Positions 40,596-53,056 of a DNA stretch of 64,000 nt are shown in pieces. The stretch spans positions 3,851,501 to 3,915,500 of the forward strand of contig NC_088310.1 in the NCBI RefSeq assembly GCF_910592395.1, in the 5' to 3' direction. Position numbers and translations under genes: made by a program. The notes beneath the pieces were generated by a model, which saw only the letters and a list, made by a program, of their open reading frames with translations, did not search any database and was not told where the DNA came from. How positions within the stretch are numbered: the stretch's first letter is position 1; every line of letters begins with the position of its first letter. The DNA is from Lineus longissimus. Lineage: Eukaryota > Nemertea > Pilidiophora > Heteronemertea > Lineidae.

Positions 40596-43466
40596 GGCGA
40601 AGTTCTCAAGTGATATGTTCTTAAGGGTTATGAAGAGCACTAAAGATTTCGGTTGTCTGTTCACGATGAATGGATGTCTCCGAGAAAAACACGCCGGCGA
40701 AGTTTTCAACAGAATGCGAAGGATGATTCCCGAGCGGCCGAACGACGTAATTGGCTATTGTTTACTACAATGTGACCACCCACCCATGTCATGTGTCAAT
40801 ATAGCGCCCCTGTCAATCAAACATTCGAGAACTGACAGCTCGTACTGGCGCGCTCGTACCGATTGCCAACAAACCAGCGGCTTCGCCACAACCCCTTGCC
40901 TTATACGCGCAGAGGCGAGTGCTTCACGCTAATTCCCACCGTTTCCAGTAGAGTAAAGAGGCTCCATCAACACGAATCCTTTTCCTGAGCAGGGATAATT
41001 CGAGAGATAATTCGACCTCCTTCTCCTAGGAAGATCATCACGATGACAATGTCCACATCGCTTACCCGCCAATTTTGTCCGAGCAGGATAATTTATGTCC
41101 CTAACAAAGAGGGGTAATTAGTAATTATCGAATCGCGTTGAAGTTTGTGTTGGTAATTGCCGACCTGGCATTGCCCTCGATTTGCAAAGAAATAGGCGAA
41201 TGAAGGTTGGAACAGATTAGATCATTTTGGCTGTAGACTCGCGTAAAACTCCATTCTGACTAATGATGGGTCGTGATGGCACTAGACGCGGTCCGGGTGG
41301 CAGAGGACGATTTGTTTGGGGTGGGGGAAGCGCAATCATAACCCTTCATGGCGTACTAAAAAAAATTGCAAGTTTAATTTAACTTCGGATTGTTTACTTC
41401 TATGATCTTAGCTTCTTTTTGCAAAAAGGACTTTTATATCAAAAAATTGATTGCTCAATGTTGGAAAGAATTGAAATCCAGCAAAAAATAGATGCATTAA
41501 AAAGCGCTCAACCCAAACTGTACCCCGAGCTTTGTCGGTGGTTATTCTTTGTAAAGTTGGCAAGCGAATTATCTTGAGCAAGGATTTTGGGCCCATTTTC
41601 ATAAAACGTCAGCTCAGGTTTACCCTTCCTACAGCAGCAACCGTGTCCGCAATGTCAGTTGAAATAACTAATGGATACTTGCAATGTATACACTTTAACG
41701 GTAGGTTCTTTGAGAATTATCGCTTCTTCACAATCGACAATGTATAAACGTTACATTTAGTTGAAAGGAATTAGTATTTTGAAATGAAAGATATTGGTAC
41801 TCTCATCTGCAGAATATTGCCATGGCGTGTTTGAAACCTTGCCCTCCGTAGATCGATGGAAATATATTTCCGTGGGATTTGAAAAGGTCAACACCATCTA
41901 GATGTGTTTTTTCATCCATCTTTATGTTCTCCGGCTGAAGTCAAAAATCATTTGAGGCATGCACAACCTGCTTTGTCGTTTTTCCTTCTCTGGGAATATG
42001 ATCAACCAGCCCCGGGTATTAACGCCTTCTACCAACGTTCATTCAAAGTTTCTGCCGAGTTGGCTGGCTTAAATTGGGCGTGTGCTGGGCGAGGATAAAA
42101 CCCAATGAGATAGTTATAGCGCTGGTAACGAGAGCGGTTATTTTATGAGATTTCAATCTGCGCGATAATTATGATATCCGGGGAAGATGATCGTTATCCA
42201 CGTGTCAGCCACCGCCATCAAAGAGGACAAGTCTCGGGGCGAGGGTAACTTTCATGTTGAACTATCAAATAGGTAATGATTATCGCCGGGGATACGCCAT
42301 GACAAGTTCCAGGGCCCCAGGGCGGTCATTACGAAAATGATCCGGTGTAGAAACCCGCGCGAACTGTGATCCGCTTTCTTATCGAGGAAGAATCGTGACT
42401 TGGGTAAATCTCGGCGACCAGGGAGTTTTTCCTGCTCTGAGTGCAACTTCCTCTTTCTTCAAGGCTACAGTTGTACAGCGGCGCGAGTCCGCCATGATTC
42501 CCCGGAACAGCTTCCGACCCAGCTTCGCATTCACGTGGCTCATTGTGCGACACTTCACCGCGCACATGCCGTCCCATTCAAACTTATTCAGAGCGATTAA
42601 CGTCACAATGGACTGAATAAACTTTTATAGAATAAATTCGCTTGAAATTAGTTTTTATCAACCCTCACGGGTGAGATCTTTTAAATAGCGCGTTGCATCT
42701 CAGCCCAATTACCGCATACTTCAAACTTTTTGAGTCCGCATAGACAACTTTTTGAAGACACTCGAAGAGCATCTTCAGCAGAAGATCGCATGTTGTTGGC
42801 TGACGGGACTGTGCTTTCGCCCCGGAATTTTCCGCTTCTTGTTTGTAGTAAACCCGACACACCAGCAAACCTACGTTGCAAATAAATTCATTGAGTTTAC
42901 TAACATCTTGTCACCAATGCCTAATGAATGGTCATTATCCTAGAAGTGAAACAATTGCTGTGTTCTGTTGTCGCCTTTTTGGTCTTCCTATTTGGTTTGG
43001 TCATTTAATGTGTTCTACGGCAGAAAATAAAGTCGGATTTCCCAAATTCACATCAGACTGGTGCGAAGAACTATATGATGGCAGAAGCAAGAAATAGGTT
43101 ATTTCGATCCATGTCCACTACATGGGTGTGTCAGTCTTCGTCTGAAAAAAGTTTAGGTCAATTGCATTCATGAGAGATCTGTACTTATGGAAATACTCCC
43201 TTCATCTAGCATCCGTCGATTAAAGGTAAAGCTTTTAAAACCAGGATAATTTGATCAATAATTAGTTACGCCATTAGAGATATGACATCAAAATCCATAT
43301 TGTCCATACTTGTCCTTTGACCCTTGCGGGAAGCGGAAGCTCACAACCATTTCATATTTAAGTTCTTCCGGGTCAGTTGCATGTGGTAGGTCACGGTGCT
43401 TTAGTGACACAACTATGACATGTATGACGTTGCCAAAGTGACGGTAGATCTCGATTATACAAAACA

Positions 43467-43525
43467 TGCCATACCAGTCGCTAGAATAAAGAATTCAAAT
43501 TTTAGTTTCAGCCTCACCCGAAATC
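43467..43525 (+). repeat. Local direct repeat, copy 1
   Basis: Starts TGCCATACCAGTCGCTA and ends near CAGCCTCACCC. It matches a second copy at 43634 at most positions over about 60 bp. Confidence 0.7.
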
Positions 43526-43633
43526 CACCCCATTTTCCATATTTGTTTGTTTTAAATTGACAATGGCGGGAAAAAATGGGATCCTTGGGGATCGTGAATG
43601 GTGTGAGGTGATAGGGGGCATCCTGGACTAACT

Positions 43634-43693
43634 TGCCATACCAGTCGCTACACTAAACAACTTGAATTTTTAGTTCCAGCCTCACCCGGAAAA
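43634..43693 (+). repeat. Local direct repeat, copy 2
   Basis: Second copy, 167 bp after the first, with the same beginning and end and scattered substitutions. Part of a dispersed or locally duplicated element of unknown type. Confidence 0.7.
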
Positions 43694-44565
43694 TAGACCA
43701 TCCATGCAACCTGACCATGCCCAAAATATTGCTCTCACATAGAATTGTTTTGAAAATTTATGCAACAGCTGATTGCAACAACAAAGATGCAAAAAATGCA
43801 ACATTTTGGCTTGGTCGGGGACCAAAGAAGCATTAACATGACTATGACACAAACAACGACGAACCCTGCCCGCTGGAAACTTATCGCGTTTTAAAAAATA
43901 TCTATGAATTCGTTTTAAAAAGCGGTAGGTTTGTGATTTTATGCAAGTTTGTTGGGCTTGGGGAACATTACCATGACAAGAAGAGCGCCACAGTTCTAAC
44001 ACCTAGAGTTTCTTGTGCCATTATTCATGTTATTCCGAATCTGTGACCATCTTGGCCGAAAAAAATCAGTGGCGAGGAAAAGAAGCATTCGAGTTGTGAT
44101 TGCTCATCAGACCATATTCTTAGCTCTATGAGGCATATGACGCTAACTGGTCAGATTTTCAGCTAGGCGACCTCGGGCGTAAGACGGAGTGGACACGCCT
44201 CTCCTGACAACTGCGGCCGGGCTAAGTAGCTTCATTACATTGGGATACTATCGGAGGCTGCATACTGCCAGAGGGATAGTGGTAGGAAGACCGGCCGTGT
44301 TGCGCCAATCGGTTATAGGATTATTCAGTGATGGCCAGCGTGGCGTCCGTTTAATGAACGTATTGAAGATTCTAACGAATCTTTTGCCCCGGACTCCAGT
44401 AGGGTCAGCCAACAGTGTTCCAATCAACAGAAATAAATACTGCAATTTGGAATTTTCAGCTGTTGATTAAATTCAAAGACTTGAAAGTAAACCACTAATT
44501 ATTTGCAATGTAGAATTTCGACCAATAAATTTCTGGAATCTTGGACACCCCCAACAATTACACGT

Positions 44566-44575
44566 TAATTGATTA
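44566..44575. promoter_or_regulatory. Candidate paired-class homeodomain dimer site (TAAT-N2-ATTA), upstream of Vsx-A
   Basis: A second TAATTGATTA, identical to the one in intron 1, about 4 kb upstream of the Vsx-A start codon. Evidence is the motif alone. Confidence 0.25.
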
Positions 44576-45169
44576 AACGGCAGCGTTTTGCTTTTGGTTG
44601 AATTCTTCAGCATTTGTGGGCTGGACCTTGGAGAGTATTAACCAGTTTTAGAAGCGCTGTGTTTGAAATAGTTAGGTTGCCTTACTGAGTTTGCGTAACC
44701 ATAGGGTCCCCTCTGCGACCCAGGTGCCTGCCCAAACCAGGTGTTTAAATGGTCATTATCGAATTATCGTAAATCCAAATTCTCATTATTACCCATTAGT
44801 AGCTGCCTTTAGTTGCAGAGAGGGTAATGATATCGTTAACTTTTTGACGAAATTGGCGAATTTGGCAAAACAACCTCGTTAACTTATTAGGTTCATTTTG
44901 GTCATTATAAGCCTGCATGTCACGAATCTGCTTGCAAAAGCTGGACCCCAGATTATATAATGAGAGAATGACATCATCTTCTATAGCTAAGGTAGAGTCG
45001 GACACATTATTGGGCGTCGAAATCCGCGGTCTTAAAAGCTAGGTCAGTTTCTCGTTCCGAAGTCCGGTCTTTATCTCATACACTGCTGATCATATGTAGG
45101 AGGTCATGTGTGAGCTACAAAGTATATCTATGTATTCAAAACTTTATGTAATAAATAAAAACTATGACA

Positions 45170-45790
45170 CTCCACCAGTCAGAAAAAGGCTGAAATACCC
45201 GTCTTGAGTGGAATTGATGCTTTGAGAACAATTTCTCCTCATAGTCAAGATACGATTATATTTCGCTATCTCTGGGCAAGATAGCTGCAAAACACCACCA
45301 CATGTACTATGCTTTCCCATCACGTTTGAGAGTTCTTCTACTGTTTCAAACGGCCATCAATGGGTACGAGTCCTTCATGCTACGAGTACCTCAAAGTCCT
45401 GTCTGAATATGATTAGTGTTTTGACAACAATTTTCCTGAGTCGTGTTAGCATATTGTTGATGTATTTCGTTATCTCTGGGCAAGACAGCCGAGTGTGGGG
45501 AAAACGAAACACCACACAAGCACTGCCTGTCAGATTTGAGAGGTCCTCTCGCAATGCCCACTGCTTTGATTATACATGTACATACGGCTAATCACCACTG
45601 AGCAAGAGTCCTTTATTCTATCTACGCCGAGTACCTAGAAGTCCCGTCTGAGTAGATTGGTGTTTTGAGAACAATTTCATCAAAGTGGTGTTTAGAATAC
45701 GATTAACTCATTTAGATGTATTTCGTTATCTCCATGCTAGATGAAAATGAAAACACTAAACAACACAAGTTACGATGCCATTTTTTTCTG
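45170..45790 (+). repeat. Three diverged tandem repeat units of about 200-260 bp
   Basis: Each unit contains, in order, a GTCTGAGT-like block, a TTTTGAGAACAATTT-like block, TTTCGTTATCTCTGGGCAAG and AACACCAC. These fall at about 45.20, 45.40 and 45.65 kb. The units differ by many substitutions and indels. No open frame runs through them, so they look like an old non-coding duplication. Confidence 0.65.
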
Positions 45791-48700
45791 TGGGTTTTTG
45801 GTAGACATGCGCCGTCTTCGTCCCCCTCCGGACCCTGTGTGAACTAGTATTTCATAATAGTTTTGTCTCCATTATTTCAAAGCTACGTTTATGTTGATGT
45901 TTTTCATAAAATCCCCTCGGTGATTTAAACTGCACAGTCTATTAGGTTTATCAGTAACACAGTTGGTAAGCCAGTAATTGGAAAATAGCATGCATGAGGC
46001 AATGGTGTAGATCATAGGTTATTTTGAACAAAAGGCTTCCTAGTTTGGGACCATCAGCGCCACGAAGTCGGTCAGACTCTGCCAACCTTTAGGGGAACAT
46101 TCTTAAAATTTCGAAACCTGCAGTCGCCATCTTGAAAACAGCGGTCAAAAGTCTGGAGTGGATGTCAAGTGGTCGGTTTACTGGAGAAAGTCGTGTTCTG
46201 CGGCCACTCCGGCGCCGGCAAACATTGTGTCCCAAGGATGCGTCCAATTCAAAAACACTTCAAACCACTTTTACACAATCTTACGACCCAACAAAGATCA
46301 TGGCAAGAAAGTCGACCAAAAATCCAACGAAGTGATGTCGCATTGTCGTAATCTGTGACGGGGTAATCAGCAATGCTTCCAATGGACGTTTTGCGACAAT
46401 GGAATGTGGACCAAAAACAGGCTTTTGATGGGAGTTTTAAAACACTTGAATGTCAATTGACCCTTATCAGGAATTTGGAACATTGTGTCCGCTACCTGTT
46501 TTTGTTTTCTTTAGAGTCTCATCTGCCTGGCTCTATGATTCTTCTTTATGTCCTCAAGTCGGTCATTGGCAATGACTGGAGACAACCACAAAACACCGAA
46601 TAATTCCTTAAATCATTGACCGGGGTGACAAGAGATGGGCGGGACAAGTGTTCCTTTTAAACCGCGTCTATTAGCGGGCTAATAGTAATCATCGAATAAG
46701 AGGATAATAGCTAATGACATGGTGAAATGTCGCTTTTTATGTAACCGAGTTTAATTCTCTTTTTTCAATCCTCACGCATTAAGAACAACATGATTTATTT
46801 AACATTTTATATCTCAAAATTGCCAATATGGATCAAGATGATAACATGAGAGCGTTTTAGAATCAAACTCTTCAATTATTGCACCACAATTGTCGCTTCG
46901 GTATAAGAAGACCAATCGCCCTTCCCTAACTAGTCCGGGGCAACTCCATCAAGACATACATTGGTCATCATTAGGCAATCTAAGCAGTTATTGGTCGATG
47001 ATCTAAGAGCAGCTGGCCTCTCATTAGGGTAGAGCAGCATCTACTTGGCAGTTCTGAGACGTAGTGTATTTTGAGAGATTGTCAGCTCATGTTGACAATG
47101 TGCGCTAGGTTAGGTTTACCTGTTGATAAGGCCCCGTTGCCATGTCCAATTGGCTTCGTTAACTCCGGAGCTCCGGTAATCATGACTCGCTCGGTTTTTA
47201 TTTCTTTATCCGTCTTTTGTTGGGCGAGGTCCCGATGTCGAGGAAAGAACGGCGTAGGGCTTCAAAGACGGCCAACACGTGCTCGTTAGGGTCAAAGCAA
47301 CACTGAAGTCGCACGCGGCCCCGAGTAAGTAATTGCCCGCACGACTTCAATTCAGCCAATCGAGAAACGCGGTCGAGCCAAAGCGAAGTTAGCCTCTTGT
47401 CAATATTTTCTCTTCCGTCACGAAGATGATTTCAAATCAAAGGATGGCGACTAGCGAAGTGCCACCGAGTCGATCGTGTTTCTCGGTTCTAATTATGCCG
47501 GGTTGATCCTTTGATAAGCGCTGATGAAGACCATTAAGATTTATTGCTCCCCGGTGGTCCTCTGGAAGCAGATATCAATACGCGAATAAAATTCATGTGC
47601 GTCAATCATCCTTCTTTTCGGGCGACATGTGAATTGAAAATGGTAAAAAATAAATGTAAATTATATCACTTTTAAATGTATACTGCACAACTGTAATGTC
47701 TCCAGCCATGTCTAAAACTGTTTCTCAGCTGTTGAAACCACAGAGCCAACTCTTGGCCGTTTTAGGCCTTGTAAGCTGCCAAAAAGATTGTCCGATCTCT
47801 GAAGCTTTAAGTTGTGCAAATTGAGAATGCGAATATCTCTTCGATTCGAGAAACGAGATGGGCGTTTATTCGTGCCACTACGGTTACTTGGGGTATTTTG
47901 CTACAAGGAATCTCGGTCTTTTTGTCTCGTCATTTCGTCAAGCAATTGCTATCGCCCCCTGCTCGCAAAGTGATGAAATTGACATTTTTCATTTCTGAGT
48001 TTAACACAGTTGCGATAGCTCGTCATAAGCACACTTGCAAAAGGAGTAGTGTGGGGCGTGAGGTTAGCTACCTCACTATGCGAGGCGAACAAAACTGCAA
48101 CAAACGCCACTTAAAAAGACAGTACACCTGGAACGTGCTTGCATTCTATCTGGCGAAAAGGTCCTTCCTATTCTGGAGGTGAATAAATAAATGTAACTTT
48201 GGTTGAGAACAAACATGGTTGGCTACCACTAACTTGTTGACACGTTTGGGCAAAATATAGATCTGTGAGAAAGCGAATGTTCAGAGTTACCCACCCTTCA
48301 CGGGCAGTTTAATCCGTCCTTTTTATGAAATTACCGAATTAAGTATGAATAACAACCAATTTGTCCCTTTATTTTAGTTAACTTTGCTTATTCATAGGCC
48401 CCTTGGTGGTGCATTCGGAAGTAATCAGTCATTTTATTGGTCATCATTTGTAAACTTAGCTAAAATCGGACTGATGATGATTATATGTATGTCTCGCCAA
48501 TTGATTTTTTTATAACACAATAATTCAATTACAAGTACTCAATTACAGTGTCTTTGTGTTGTAATGATTAAAAAATCACTGGTGTCTCTAACGAACTCTT
48601 TGAACAGAACATTGTTACTTGCAACTTTTGTAATTAGTGCCCGTTATGTATCACGGTGAAGACGAACCCGTACGGACTTGACTATTTTACAACATGTATT

Positions 48701-50171
48701 TGATTCAACTTTTCACGGCAATAACTCATGTATGCATTAAAAGATCCACTTCTATGGCGAAGAAGCGAGTTTACTCGAAATACCTCCCTGCATCTGAATG
48801 TATGATAATAGTTCAGATTCATTGTCATAGATCACAAAATAAGACCCTAAACTCGACTTAGAACGATTTTTTCCGCATGGTCCGTCTATCCTTATGATTG
48901 AGTGTCTGGGTAACAATATATTCTGCTGAACGATTTTTATAAGGTCCTCCATCTCTATAATGTTTTCTGTCTCTAATTGACGCATTCCTTAATTCGTCAT
49001 TAACAATACGGTAAGGAAGTTTTAGGGGACACTGGTTCCAGTTACACGGGCACTCTCAGACAAAGCTCCTTTAACGGCAAACGACAGCGACGCCATCTCT
49101 CCGCGGTCTGAGAAACCAGTCCAGGTACTTGTTCCTCGTTGCTTGTTGTGCAGCGTTATATGAGACAAGAATATTAATTTTGCACCCATTAACCAAGATT
49201 GATTAATTAGTAACCTCGAAAGAACGTACAATTCATCTTCATTAACAGCTCCTCTTCATTCCTGGACAAAAATAGCTGGGAGTCCTGATGAAAACCATTG
49301 CACTCTAACACAATAATCAGTGGTTTTCGCTGCGCACCGACAAATAACTAGTGTTCTGATACTAAGGTTGCGATGCATACGTCTTTTTTTGCGTTTTAAG
49401 GATAAGAAGAGATAAAGTAATCGGATTATCTGCTTGCCCTGATGCATGTCTTCATATAAAGTTCCATTTAAACTGGGCAGTGTTGTCGATGGCCTAAACT
49501 GATTTGTGCTGATGCCCTACATATTCTAAAATACATTGCGGAATACATTCCGGAACAACTGGACTGACAATTAGAATTTTGGTATGATTGATTTGGGAAC
49601 AATGAAAGGGAACAGAGAAATCTCACTTTTTTTACCATATTTCTATAGTCAATTACATGTAGGTTTAACTAATTGGAACGAGATTGACACTGCAATACTA
49701 ATATAACGTCACTCCATGTTTGGCTTGCTCTTCCTTACAATTTCAGCAACCTCGTTTAGGTCGCACTATATTTACAGTTTTGATTTTACACTTCCACTAA
49801 CACCAAGAAAGACTTTAATTTCAATATTTTTTTGCTTTTAAAGGCTTTACATGTACATTGTATGATAAATTGAGCCATCAGATTATCTATCTATCCTCTG
49901 ATGGATGCATTCATCTTTCCCAATGAAAGCATCCTAGAGTTTAACGGATTAAACACATGTAGGTCCCTACATTTGCTTTCTAAAACCATAGCAAATCACA
50001 AGTAAAATGTTTTTTGACACATATACTGACTTATTTTTGATGTGGCAGACAATAAAGTAAAACTTTAAAGTTAAGGATAGTGAGATTTGTACGGAATACG
50101 TTTTGAACAGGCGGGATTGTCCCATTTCACATGTTTCAGGACAAAATAGCTGCTGAAGTCTTCGAATTAAA

Positions 50172-50507
50172 ATGCATTTGTTACCTTATTCAGTCGCTCT
50201 CTTGGTCGTGTCGATGATGGGTTCTACAACTTTGAGTTTGGACTATGACTTGAAAGTGGCTATAAACGGGAAGATTAAGGTGTCTGGTCAGAGACGAGTT
50301 CGTTCGTTGGTTAGCTGCCACTCATTGATTCCAATAACATGTGAATGCAGGAGAGAACCGCGGAAAAGAAACAAGAACGTGATGGGTTGGGGTTGTACTG
50401 GCGCTAGATTTCGGCATGATGAGAGGAGCGATGTTACTTGGATATGTGTAGCGTTCAACGATCCGTGTAAAAGAAAACGCATGAACAAGTGTAGGAGAAG
50501 AGTTATG
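50172..50507 (+). CDS. Exon 1 of the secreted cysteine-rich gene (signal peptide)
   Basis: Starts at the ATG that opens the signal peptide and ends at ATG|GTAGGT, phase 0. The frame continues 15 codons into the intron, so a retained-intron product ending at 50555 is also possible. Confidence 0.75.
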
Positions 50508-52379
50508 GTAGGTATCTCAAATAATACACCCTGTCCTACAATCTTAAAAAGATAAGTATTTTGGGGCTTTTCAGCAAATATGCACCCAAGAGGTAAACGA
50601 GTTTTTCATTTAAGTGAAAACCTTCACGGGATGTATATTCATGTATTTGTGCCTAAAACCGTAAAAGCTTCAAAAAACCTTTTTTAAGTGTGTTCAGGTA
50701 AAGGCCTCTGCTATAGACAAAAGGTTTGATCCATTGGCTTACGTTTTCAGGGGTTGCCCTGGTGACCATTCTCGGCCTGACTGACGAATGCTTTCTCAGT
50801 GCATTTTCAATTTCAGCGCGCGTTTTACAGGCAAATGGACACCTAGTTTTTCCTTTATCGTATTGTAGATGAGATAAAGCATGACTGTATTAAACCGCTT
50901 GCACTGAAACATACCATGGTCTACCAGTCTGTGGTGCTTAAAAACTTAACATCTACGTCATACATGTAGGGGGTGGATAGCTATCACGTGTTAGTTAAAA
51001 TATATCTGGCATTTAGTTCCTGTTGCGATATATACACGCAGCTAAAGCAATAAACTTATTTTGAAATATAATTATCATTTACTCTACATCTTTTTAGGCA
51101 CGGGTGACATGCCTTAACATTGGACAAGAGTCCAAACATGTCAAAGTAATGCACAACACCCGCAGCCTCATTCAAACAGAAGATCTTCGACGCATGTCGC
51201 ATGTTCATTGCCCAACGGGGTTTCGAACGATCGTCTGTAATGTACCGTTTTGGCATGACAGGTATAGTATGTTAATTACGAAACATTTGTGAACTAGTAT
51301 CGACTGGCCACCTTTTTTTGGGGGGGGGGGGGAGGGTAGAGTACTGCATGAAAGAGAATTGTTCGTACGTACCAAATGAACGGGTTCGGACGGAGAGAAG
51401 ACGTCCAGAGTATTACATAATCACGATGGCAGCGAAATTATATCAAACCGCGCCGAATTTCTCTGCTTGAAAATGAAATCAACTTGATATGACTGGAAAG
51501 ATTTATTGGAGATACATGTATAGTATATAACAAACATATGTTTTGGCGGAGAGGTTGTTTTCTGAATCAAATTAACCCTTGACACTTCAAGACGTCGTCC
51601 TCATCCTAACAATGGTATATTACATGTACAAGATACGAAAAAAAATTTGAACATACATGTACGTCGAGGTTTGAGACATTTTTCTGAGATTTGGTGTGTT
51701 TTCGTCTCATCGTCTCTTCATATCAACTTAGAGTCGTTTCCTTACATTTAACGCAGACGGATTATGAAGAAATGTGGGTTGCAACTAGGTCCCAAAAGTG
51801 CCTGTAGCGTTCTACATGTAACAGAGAGGTTTCGTCCCAATAACTGTGGGCCAGAGAAGCTGAAAAAAAAGATAACCGTGGTAAACTCGTGTATAGAAGG
51901 TGAGTATTATAAGATATACAGCCCAAATCATAAAGTTTTTCACGAGACATTTCAAAGGTTAACATTGCAACATCCATGACACCATAACATTTACTTATTT
52001 CATCATCTTGAGATTTTTAAGACTTATCCGTTCTCCCCATCCTCCGGTATTATGCAGTCTATTTTCAGTTCATTAAGACCTACCAGCTTTCTCTCTCTGC
52101 CTCTTTTCAGATGATATAAGTGTCATCCGAATAGCAAACCGGCCGACGAGAAGGAATCGCTACATCAGGACCATTAGTTTAACTCGCGACTTCCTTCGTA
52201 AAGCCGAGAAGAAGAGAAACAGGAAAGTACGAGTAATGGTAGGGGAATATCGCGTTCGAAGTCGTATCCAGTGTGCGTCAATTTGCCTCCGGATAAATCC
52301 GAGTTGGGTTGTCTTTCTCAATCGAAAGAAGAAATGCTTGCAATACACATGGAAGAGGAAAACTAATTTGGCATCGTGA
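50172..52379 (+). CDS. Secreted cysteine-rich basic protein, possibly with a SUEL (galactose/rhamnose-binding lectin)-like segment; four exons
   Basis: Exons 50172-50507, 51098-51261, 51757-51899 and 52111-52379 join in phases 0, 2 and 1 with consensus GT-AG sites to give 303 residues. Residues 1-22 form a signal peptide (LLPYSVALLVVSMMGS), so the product is probably secreted. The N-terminal third has seven cysteines among many Arg and Lys. Residues about 146-212 have the order CPTG, SACSV, a Phe, NNC and VVNSC. This resembles the C-terminal half of SUEL lectin domains (CP.G, CSV, F..PC, VSYSC), although the usual YGR is not visible and the cysteine number is reduced. The C-terminal exon is strongly basic with three cysteines. 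I do not recognise the whole protein. The gene model is strong because four independent junctions agree; the lectin assignment is tentative (about 0.4). Confidence 0.75.
51098..51261 (+). CDS. Exon 2 of the secreted cysteine-rich gene
   Basis: The acceptor is a T-rich tract ending TTTTTAG and the donor CAG|GTATAG. It encodes ARVTCLNIG through CPTGFRTIVCNVPFWHD and leaves two bases that join exon 3 to form Arg. Confidence 0.7.
51320..51332. repeat. Poly-G tract (13 bp) in intron 2 of the secreted-protein gene
   Basis: Seven T followed by thirteen G, about 60 bp downstream of the exon 2 donor. Confidence 0.8.
51757..51899 (+). CDS. Exon 3 of the secreted cysteine-rich gene (lectin-like cysteines)
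   Basis: The acceptor is ACGCAG and the donor AAG|GTGAGT. It encodes KKCGLQLG, SACSV, a Phe, then PNNCGPEKL and VVNSC, the part most like a SUEL domain. Confidence 0.72.
52111..52379 (+). CDS. Exon 4 of the secreted cysteine-rich gene (basic C-terminus and stop)
   Basis: The acceptor is CTCTTTTCAG, with a strong pyrimidine tract. It encodes a basic tail of 88 residues with the cysteines QCASICLRI and KKKCLQYTW, ending at TGA 52377-52379. KVRVM before an internal GTAGGG resembles the end of exon 1 (CRRRVM before GTAGGT), hinting at an internal duplication. Confidence 0.72.
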
Positions 52380-53056
52380 AGTGTTTAATAACAATGTAGG
52401 ATAATATACATGTAGGACTAAGTGCAAGTTGGTATGAGATTCAAGAAGCACCGCTAATTATGTAACTCAAGGCCGCAAGCGATATGCTCGTGATGTTCGG
52501 ATCTCGATGCCAACATCGTTCAATACACTAGACGTGAATGACATACTGCTCAGCAGATATGGGCGTTTGCTGACCGTCTGTCACTAGCAGTAAAAAAATT
52601 GAAGACACTTTGTTTAATTCTTTTTGACACACTCTGAGTGATTATATTATTTATGGCATATACTGTACTATTCATTGCCAGTACCGAGAATTAATATACA
52701 TGTATATCGGGTGTGTGTGTCTTTGGCACAATGCAATGGAGTATGCAGCAGCTCTACAACCAAATCGTCAGATGTCATGTGGCTAGTCATAAAACTAATG
52801 CCTTAAAATTATGGTTGAAAACAATCTCCTAATTTTTGTTTTGTCATGAGCCATTGGGGTTCCAGGGAATTCACCAACAACCAATCATGGTGAATTACAC
52901 ACAGGTGGTGGCAGCACATTCCGAAATTGCCTCCTTGTTCCAGCCAGGAAACCAATACAGAGACTTGGTCAGTGGGCATATTGCATTTAGGATTACGAGC
53001 CACCCGTTTTCAAAGGTTATAAGGAGTGTTCTTTATAGATGGTGAGCTACGAGTGA
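52380..53056. other. Gap between the convergent secreted-protein and membrane-protein genes
   Basis: About 680 bp that should hold the 3' UTRs of both convergent genes. No other gene, repeat or tRNA was seen. Confidence 0.6.

Larger units (their letters stand above)
40596..50171. other. Intergenic region between Vsx-A promoter and the secreted-protein gene
   Basis: About 9.6 kb. The proximal part (40.6-41.1 kb) should contain the Vsx-A promoter and 5' UTR. Two families of diverged local repeats lie at 43.47-43.69 and 45.17-45.79 kb. A 77-codon minus-strand frame (48752-48985) has a protein-like composition but no recognised domain. Frames around 42.3-42.6 and 46.1-46.4 kb overlap in several phases and look like chance effects of locally higher GC. 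Confidence 0.6.

Noticed and set aside
41586-41615. GGGCCCATTTTCATAAAACG resembling the MITE end
   Set aside because: Only one end is present; no matching inverted end or TAA duplication was found nearby.
42250-42620. Five overlapping open frames on both strands
   Set aside because: Overlap in several phases reflects local GC rise and lack of stops. No frame has a family or splice support.
47814-48182. 122-codon plus-strand open frame
   Set aside because: No domain, signal or splice support, and the composition looks random.
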